The notes beneath the pieces are model-generated. The model did no database searches. It was not told the DNA's origin and worked only from the letters and a program-made list of their open reading frames with translations. A stretch of DNA of 64,000 nucleotides, taken from Rhizobium sp. SL86. Lineage in GTDB: Bacteria; Pseudomonadota; Alphaproteobacteria; Rhizobiales; Rhizobiaceae. Within the stretch, counting starts at the first letter, position 1. The number at the start of each line of letters is the position of its first letter. Both the position numbers and the translations under genes were made by a program. The DNA lies in assembly GCF_026672545.1 (NCBI RefSeq), contig NZ_JAPPRJ010000001.1, forward strand, positions 1,866,001 through 1,930,000, written 5' to 3'. Of this stretch, positions 58,664 through 64,000 are shown one piece after another.

Positions 58664-61546
58664 ATGCCCCTCGTTCCTGAAATCGACTATGGCACGCCCG
58701 CTTCGAAATCCGCCGAACTCGTGACGCTCACCATCGATGGTCGCGAAGTGACCGTACCGGCCGGCACCTCGATCATGCGCGCCTCGATGGAGGCCGGCAT
58801 CCAGGTGCCGAAACTCTGCGCCACCGACATGGTGGATGCCTTCGGCTCCTGCCGCCTCTGTCTCATCGAGGTGGAGGGCCGCAACGGCACGCCCGCCTCC
58901 TGCACCACGCCGGTTGCCCCCGGCCTCGTCGTCCACACCCAGACGGAACGGCTGAAGCAGATCCGCAAGGGTGTGATGGAGCTTTATATCTCCGACCATC
59001 CGCTCGACTGCCTGACCTGTGCCGCCAATGGCGATTGCGAGCTGCAGGACATGGCGGGCGCCGTGGGCTTGCGCGATGTGCGTTATGGTTATGAGGGCGA
59101 CAACCATGTGAAGGCGCGCTCCGCCACCGGCACCATCAATGCGCAGTGGATGCCGAAGGACGAGAGCAATCCTTATTTCACCTATGATCCGTCGAAATGC
59201 ATCGTCTGTTCGCGCTGCGTGCGGGCCTGCGAAGAGGTGCAGGGCACGTTTGCGCTCACCATCGAGGGCCGTGGTTTCGACAGCCGCGTCTCGCCCGGCG
59301 CGCACGAGGCCTTTCTGGAATCCGAATGTGTCTCCTGCGGCGCCTGCGTGCAGGCCTGCCCGACGGCCACATTGACGGAAAAGTCCGTCATCGAGATCGG
59401 TCAGCCGGAACATTCGGCCGTCACCACCTGCGCCTATTGCGGCGTCGGCTGTTCCTTCAAGGCGGAAATGCGCGGCGAAGAGCTGGTGCGTATGGTGCCG
59501 TGGAAGGATGGCCAGGCCAATCGCGGCCATTCCTGCGTCAAGGGTCGGTTCGCCTACGGTTACGCAAGCCACAAGGACCGGATCCTCAATCCGATGATCC
59601 GCGAGAAGATCTCCGATCCCTGGCGCGAAGTCACCTGGGAAGAGGCCTTTGCGCATGTCGCCTCGGAATTCCGCCGGATCCAGTACCAGTATGGCCGGGA
59701 ATCGATCGGCGGCATCACCTCGTCGCGCTGCACGAATGAAGAAACCTATCTCGTGCAGAAGCTGATCCGCGCCGGTTTCGGCAACAACAATGTCGATACC
59801 TGCGCCCGCGTCTGCCATTCGCCGACCGGCTACGGTCTCGGCCAGGCCTTCGGCACCTCTGCCGGCACGCAGAATTTTGACAGCGTCGAACATTCCGACG
59901 TGGTGCTGGTGATCGGCGCCAATCCGACCGATGGCCACCCGGTCTTCGGCTCGCGGCTGAAGAAGCGGCTGCGCCAGGGCGCGAAGCTGATCGTCATCGA
60001 TCCGCGCCGCATCGATCTGGTCCGCACCCCGCATGTGGAAGCGGCCTTCCATCTGCCGCTGAAGCCCGGCACCAATGTCGCGGTGCTGACGGCCCTCGCG
60101 CATGTCATCGTCACCGAGGGCCTTTTCGACGAGGCCTTCATCCGCACCCGCTGCGACTGGTCGGAATTCGAGGACTGGGCGGCCTTCGTCGCCGAACCGC
60201 AGCATTCGCCGGAAGAGACGGAAAAATTCACCGGCGTTCCGGCAGAGGAGCTGCGCGGGGCCGCCCGTCTGTTCGCCAAGGGCGGCAATGGCGCGATCTA
60301 TTACGGTCTTGGCGTCACCGAACACAGCCAGGGCTCGACCACGGTCATGGCGATTGCCAACCTTGCCATGGCCACCGGCAATATCGGCCGGCCGGGCGTT
60401 GGCGTGAACCCGCTGCGCGGCCAGAACAATGTGCAGGGCTCCTGCGACATGGGTTCCTTCCCGCACGAACTGCCGGGTTACCGCCACATCTCGGATGATG
60501 CGACGCGCGAAACCTTCGAGAAACTCTGGGGTGTGACGCTCAACAACGAACCGGGGCTTCGTATTCCCAACATGCTGGATGCCGCCGTCGACGGTTCGTT
60601 CAAGGGCATCTACATCCAGGGCGAAGACATTCTCCAGTCCGACCCGGACACCAAACATGTCTCCGCCGGTCTGGCGGCGATGGAATGCGTTGTCGTGCAC
60701 GACCTTTTCCTCAACGAGACAGCCAATTACGCGCATGTCTTCCTGCCGGGCTCCACCTTCCTGGAAAAGGACGGGACCTTCACCAATGCCGAGCGCCGCA
60801 TCAATCGCGTGCGCAAGGTCATGACGCCAAAGAACGGTTATGCGGATTGGGAAGTGACCCAGAAGCTGGCGCAGGCCATGGGCCTTGCCTGGGCTTACAC
60901 GCATCCGTCTGAGATCATGGACGAAATTGCCGCGACCACGCCAAGCTTTGCCGGCGTGTCCTATGCCTATCTGGAGGAAAAGGGTTCGGTGCAGTGGCCC
61001 TGCAACGAAAAATTCCCCAATGGCTCGCCGATCATGCATGTCGATGGCTTCGTGCGTGGCAAGGGTAAGTTTATCCGCACGGAATATGTGGCGGCCGACG
61101 AACGCACCGGCCCGCGTTTCCCGCTGCTGCTCACCACCGGCCGCATTCTCAGCCAGTACAATGTCGGCGCGCAGACGCGCCGCACGGAGAATGTCGTCTG
61201 GCACGAGGAGGACCGGCTGGAAATCCATCCGCACGATGCCGAACAGCGTGGCATCAAGGATGGTGACTGGGTGAAGCTTGCCAGCCGCGCTGGCGAAACG
61301 ACGCTTCGGGCGCTGATCACCGATCGTGTGGCGCCGGGCGTGGTTTACACCACCTTCCACCACCCGAACACGCAGGCGAACGTCATCACCACGGATTTCT
61401 CCGACTGGGCGACCAACTGTCCGGAATACAAGGTGACGGCCGTGCAGATTTCGCCCTCCAACGGCCCGACGGACTGGCAGGAGGATTATGAGGAACTCAG
61501 CCGCCGCTCCCGCCGTATCGTCGGCAAACTGGAAGCGGCGGAGTAA
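58664..61546 (+). CDS. fdsA: NAD-dependent formate dehydrogenase alpha (molybdenum) subunit
   Basis: A 960-residue catalytic subunit. The N-terminal [2Fe-2S] cysteines are C52, C63, C66 and C80, and a His-Cys3 cluster motif DHPLDCLTCAANGDC follows. Two [4Fe-4S] motifs are CIVCSRCVRACEE and CVSCGACVQACP. The Mo-bisPGD part begins at TTCAYCGVGCSFK. The molybdenum-ligand cysteine, followed by histidine, is in CARVCHSPTGYGL. It oxidises formate to CO2. AGGAGG precedes the ATG at 58664; the longer upstream frame is translated repeat sequence. Confidence 0.97.
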   Translation: MPLVPEIDYGTPASKSAELVTLTIDGREVTVPAGTSIMRASMEAGIQVPKLCATDMVDAFGSCRLCLIEVEGRNGTPASCTTPVAPGLVVHTQTERLKQIRKGVMELYISDHPLDCLTCAANGDCELQDMAGAVGLRDVRYGYEGDNHVKARSATGTINAQWMPKDESNPYFTYDPSKCIVCSRCVRACEEVQGTFALTIEGRGFDSRVSPGAHEAFLESECVSCGACVQACPTATLTEKSVIEIGQPEHSAVTTCAYCGVGCSFKAEMRGEELVRMVPWKDGQANRGHSCVKGRFAYGYASHKDRILNPMIREKISDPWREVTWEEAFAHVASEFRRIQYQYGRESIGGITSSRCTNEETYLVQKLIRAGFGNNNVDTCARVCHSPTGYGLGQAFGTSAGTQNFDSVEHSDVVLVIGANPTDGHPVFGSRLKKRLRQGAKLIVIDPRRIDLVRTPHVEAAFHLPLKPGTNVAVLTALAHVIVTEGLFDEAFIRTRCDWSEFEDWAAFVAEPQHSPEETEKFTGVPAEELRGAARLFAKGGNGAIYYGLGVTEHSQGSTTVMAIANLAMATGNIGRPGVGVNPLRGQNNVQGSCDMGSFPHELPGYRHISDDATRETFEKLWGVTLNNEPGLRIPNMLDAAVDGSFKGIYIQGEDILQSDPDTKHVSAGLAAMECVVVHDLFLNETANYAHVFLPGSTFLEKDGTFTNAERRINRVRKVMTPKNGYADWEVTQKLAQAMGLAWAYTHPSEIMDEIAATTPSFAGVSYAYLEEKGSVQWPCNEKFPNGSPIMHVDGFVRGKGKFIRTEYVAADERTGPRFPLLLTTGRILSQYNVGAQTRRTENVVWHEEDRLEIHPHDAEQRGIKDGDWVKLASRAGETTLRALITDRVAPGVVYTTFHHPNTQANVITTDFSDWATNCPEYKVTAVQISPSNGPTDWQEDYEELSRRSRRIVGKLEAAE

Positions 61547-61556
61547 GGACGAGGTG

Positions 61557-62381
61557 ATGACGGAAAGCCAAAGCCGTACGGTTCAGGAATGGCGCTTCCG
61601 GCAGGGGCAGATGGCACAAGGCCATCGCATCGTGCCGGAAGAGGTGCCGATTGCGCTCTCCTACGGCGGCTCGACCCATGCGGTTATGATGGCAACACCG
61701 TCCGATTTGATCGATTTCGCCTATGGTTTTTCGCTGGCCGAGGAGATCATCACCTCGGCCGCGGACATTCTCGACGTTGAACCGGTCGAGGCCGGTGCCG
61801 GTATCGATGTGCAGATCAGCCTGAGGGATGCGACCGCCGATGCGCTCACCGCGCGTCGCCGTCGTATGGCGGGCCCCGTCGGTTGTGGCCTCTGCGGCAT
61901 CGAATCGATTGAGCAGGCGGCACGCGACGTGGCCAAGGTGCCGGATGCCCGTTTTGTGCTGAGACCGGCCATGGTGGCGGAAGCCACCCGGCTTCTCGCC
62001 GATGGCCAGGTGCTGAACCGGGAAACCCGGGCGGTGCATGGTGCGGGCTTCTATCGGCCGGGCAAGGGTCTTTTTGCAATCCGCGAGGATGTCGGCCGCC
62101 ACAATGCGCTCGACAAACTGGTCGGCGCGGTGCTCCGCGCCTCGCTCACGGCAGGCGAGGGGGCGGTGGTCGTCACCAGCCGGCTGTCGGTGGAGATGGT
62201 GCAGAAGACGACGCTGCTCGGTTGCCCTTATCTGATTGCGATCTCGGCGCCCACGGCGCTTGCGATCGAAACGGCGGAACGGGCCGGCATCACGCTGATC
62301 GGCATTGCCCGCGGGGATGAATTTGAAGTGTTCACCAGGCCTGATCGTCTGACGACGGGAGAGACCAGTCATGTCGCTTGA
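61557..62381 (+). CDS. fdhD: Formate dehydrogenase sulfurtransferase FdhD (FdsC)
   Basis: A 274-residue protein that passes sulfur to the molybdenum cofactor before it is placed in FdsA. The conserved cysteine loop is GPVGCGLCGIES (C110, C113). REDVGRHNALDKLVG and VTSRLSVEMVQK are further family blocks. The ATG at 61557 has AAGGA 7 bases upstream and lies 10 bases after fdsA. It overlaps fdsD by 11 bases; the order fdsA-fdsC-fdsD is the usual one. Confidence 0.95.
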   Translation: MTESQSRTVQEWRFRQGQMAQGHRIVPEEVPIALSYGGSTHAVMMATPSDLIDFAYGFSLAEEIITSAADILDVEPVEAGAGIDVQISLRDATADALTARRRRMAGPVGCGLCGIESIEQAARDVAKVPDARFVLRPAMVAEATRLLADGQVLNRETRAVHGAGFYRPGKGLFAIREDVGRHNALDKLVGAVLRASLTAGEGAVVVTSRLSVEMVQKTTLLGCPYLIAISAPTALAIETAERAGITLIGIARGDEFEVFTRPDRLTTGETSHVA

Positions 62382-62715
62382 TCATACCGACGAAAAGCTC
62401 GTCCGCATGGCAAACCAGATCGCCACGTTCTTTGCCTCGCAGCCGGAAGCGGTGCGGGTGGATGGTGTTGCGACCCACATCAACAAATTCTGGGAACCAC
62501 GGATGCGCCGCCGGTTCTTCGAGATGATCGATGCCGGTATCGGCGGTTTCCTGCCGCTGGTGATTGCGGCCTCGAACAAGATCAAGCGTCCGGGCAACCC
62601 AACCACCAATGCGGTCGGGCTTGGGGCGGACGCGGCAAGGGGAGCGCCGGGCGGCAAGGGCCCGGCTGCTGGCGAATCCCTGTCGGAACAAAGCGTTCCG
62701 GCCGGTGCAGTGTGA
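62371..62715 (+). CDS. fdsD: NAD-dependent formate dehydrogenase delta subunit
   Basis: A 114-residue small subunit. The core LVRMANQIATFFASQPE, VATHINKFWEPRMRRRFFEMI is the FdsD family signature, here split by a few residues. The tail from about residue 75 is Gly/Ala-rich and variable. It is needed for a stable or active formate dehydrogenase in known systems, though its precise role is unclear. It starts inside fdhD, so it is translated with it. Confidence 0.92.
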   Translation: MSLDHTDEKLVRMANQIATFFASQPEAVRVDGVATHINKFWEPRMRRRFFEMIDAGIGGFLPLVIAASNKIKRPGNPTTNAVGLGADAARGAPGGKGPAAGESLSEQSVPAGAV

Positions 62716-62883
62716 TCGATGCCGATTTCGGGAAACCGCAACCGGTGAAAGATCAATCCGATGCGTAAGCGGAGGCCGACGACCAAAAGTTGCCGGTCAC
62801 TAAAAAACCTTTCATCCCGCTCCCGTCACGGGAACGGGCAGAGATATTTATTGTCCTGACATTCCAAGAGGGAGGCATTGTCA

Positions 62884-64000
62884 ATGGCAGTTGCAGGCGT
62901 AAGTGGTGGGGATCTGACAGGCGTCGGCATCCTCGATCGAGAGCGAATTATCGCCAGACCCGGTTTCAATCGCTGGCTTGTGCCGCCGGCGGCGCTCGCC
63001 ATTCATTTGTGTATCGGCATGGCCTATGGCTTCAGCGTGTTCTGGCTGCCGTTGAGCCGCGCCATTCCGAATGCGGATCCGAGCTGCTCCGGCCTGACGC
63101 TGGCCGGCGCGCTGTTCACCACCGCCTGCAACTGGCGCGTGGCGGATCTCGGCTGGATCTATACGCTGTTCTTCGTCCTGCTCGGCTGCTCGGCAGCCAT
63201 CTGGGGCGGCTGGCTGGAGCGGGTGGGGCCGCGCAAGGCCGGTTTCGTGTCCGCCTGCTGCTGGTGCGGTGGCATTCTGGTTGCCGCACTTGGCGTCATG
63301 TCCCACCAGCTCTGGCTGATGTGGCTGGGTGCCGGTGTCATCGGCGGCGTTGGCCTCGGCCTTGGTTATATCTCGCCGGTCTCGACCCTCATCAAGTGGT
63401 TCCCGGACCGTCGTGGCATGGCAACCGGCATGGCCATCATGGGTTTTGGCGGTGGTGCGATGATCGGCGCGCCGCTGGCAAACCTGCTGATGAACACCTT
63501 CAAGACGGACACCTCCGTCGGAGTCTGGCAGACCTTCGTGGTGATGGCGCTGGTCTACTTCGTTTTCATGATGGGCGGCGCCTTTGGTTACCGCATCCCA
63601 CCGGCCGGCTGGCGCCCGGAAGGCTGGACGCCGCCGGCGGCCAAGAGCACCATGATCACCCATCGCCATGTGCATCTGCGTGACGCCCACAAGACACCGC
63701 AGTTCTGGCTGATCTGGGCCGTGCTCTGCCTCAACGTGTCCGCCGGCATCGGCGTCATCGGCATGGCTTCGCCCATGCTGCAGGAAATCTTCGCCGGTTC
63801 TCTGATCGGTCTGCCGGGCGTCGCCTTCGCGCAGCTCGATGCGGGTCAGAAGGCGCAGATCGCGGCGATTGCCGCCGGTTTCACCGGCCTGCTCTCGCTC
63901 TTTAACATCGGTGGCCGCTTCTTCTGGGCCTCGATGTCCGACAAGATCGGCCGCAAGAATACCTATTTCTGCTTCTTTGTCCTCGGCATCCTTCTTTATG
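62884..64000 (+). CDS. OFA family MFS transporter (oxalate/formate antiporter-like), 3' truncated by window
   Basis: The first 372 codons, open to the end of the window. At least nine hydrophobic segments are visible, with the OFA hallmarks AIHLCIGMAYGFSVFWLPL in segment 1 and LGLGYISPVSTLIKWFPDRR between segments 4 and 5; GRFFWASMSDKIGRKN marks the later loop. Members exchange oxalate, formate or related anions. Its place 168 bases after fdsD suggests a formate-linked anion substrate, but this is inference. An AGGGAGG lies about 8-10 bases before the ATG. Confidence 0.88.
   Translation, partial: MAVAGVSGGDLTGVGILDRERIIARPGFNRWLVPPAALAIHLCIGMAYGFSVFWLPLSRAIPNADPSCSGLTLAGALFTTACNWRVADLGWIYTLFFVLLGCSAAIWGGWLERVGPRKAGFVSACCWCGGILVAALGVMSHQLWLMWLGAGVIGGVGLGLGYISPVSTLIKWFPDRRGMATGMAIMGFGGGAMIGAPLANLLMNTFKTDTSVGVWQTFVVMALVYFVFMMGGAFGYRIPPAGWRPEGWTPPAAKSTMITHRHVHLRDAHKTPQFWLIWAVLCLNVSAGIGVIGMASPMLQEIFAGSLIGLPGVAFAQLDAGQKAQIAAIAAGFTGLLSLFNIGGRFFWASMSDKIGRKNTYFCFFVLGILLY

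Noticed and set aside
58646..61363. A 905-codon minus-strand frame opposite fdsA
   Set aside because: Shadow of fdsA; no recognisable motifs and no ribosome-binding site.

Overview
The window reads as a chromosomal backbone segment of an alphaproteobacterium of the order Hyphomicrobiales, most likely family Rhizobiaceae (Rhizobium/Agrobacterium/Sinorhizobium/Shinella-like). The grounds are GC-rich coding DNA, an mdh-sucCDAB-lpd operon, a five-gene F1 ATPase operon without F0 genes, a hemC-hemD-mitofilin-hemY cluster, and intergenic palindromes typical of rhizobia. Genus cannot be set from the sequence alone. I saw no tRNA, rRNA, CRISPR array, insertion sequence or phage gene.

Layout. 1-3.2 kb: the 3' end of an M3 peptidase and a three-gene ABC-2 exporter. 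3.3-9.9 kb: typA, a GNAT acetyltransferase, ppa, a DUF167/YggT pair, an MFS exporter, a glutamine amidotransferase-like protein and a TerB-like protein. 9.9-14.7 kb (minus strand): hemC, hemD, an alphaproteobacterial mitofilin (Mic60 homologue) and the HemY-N/TPR protein. 14.8-18.4 kb: tsaD, gpsA, YciI, EVE and a methyltransferase whose 5' end abuts a palindromic repeat. 19.2-23.6 kb: sdhCDAB, with a family 25 glycosyltransferase gene wedged between sdhA and sdhB. 23.7-35.9 kb: an Omp19-like lipoprotein, zapE, then mdh-sucC-sucD-sucA-sucB-(MAPEG)-(SDR)-lpdA. The window therefore carries much of the oxidative half of the TCA cycle. 36-42.4 kb: cytochrome b561, a TraB/GumN protein, xerC, an acyltransferase, priA and a DUF4345 protein. 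42.6-47.6 kb: atpHAGDC.

The last third looks accessory. 47.7-53 kb is a minus-strand LysR, aldehyde dehydrogenase, enolase-superfamily dehydratase and GMC oxidoreductase cassette, with a good LysR-type operator in front of the dehydrogenase. A lactate dehydrogenase and an HWE-type histidine kinase follow. 55.3-62.7 kb encodes a soluble NAD-dependent molybdenum formate dehydrogenase (LysR regulator, fdsG, fdsB, fdsA, fdhD, fdsD). An OFA-family (oxalate/formate antiporter-like) MFS transporter follows and runs off the right edge.

I found no clear new defence or mobile system. The points most worth checking are: the glycosyltransferase inside the sdh operon; the mitofilin gene in the heme cluster; a ppa terminator embedded in the coding sequence of the convergent gene; two exact CtrA-type boxes; a methyltransferase that may have lost its start codon beside a repeat; and a catabolic cassette of unknown substrate. 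Many long reading frames opposite real genes are GC-driven artefacts and are left out.
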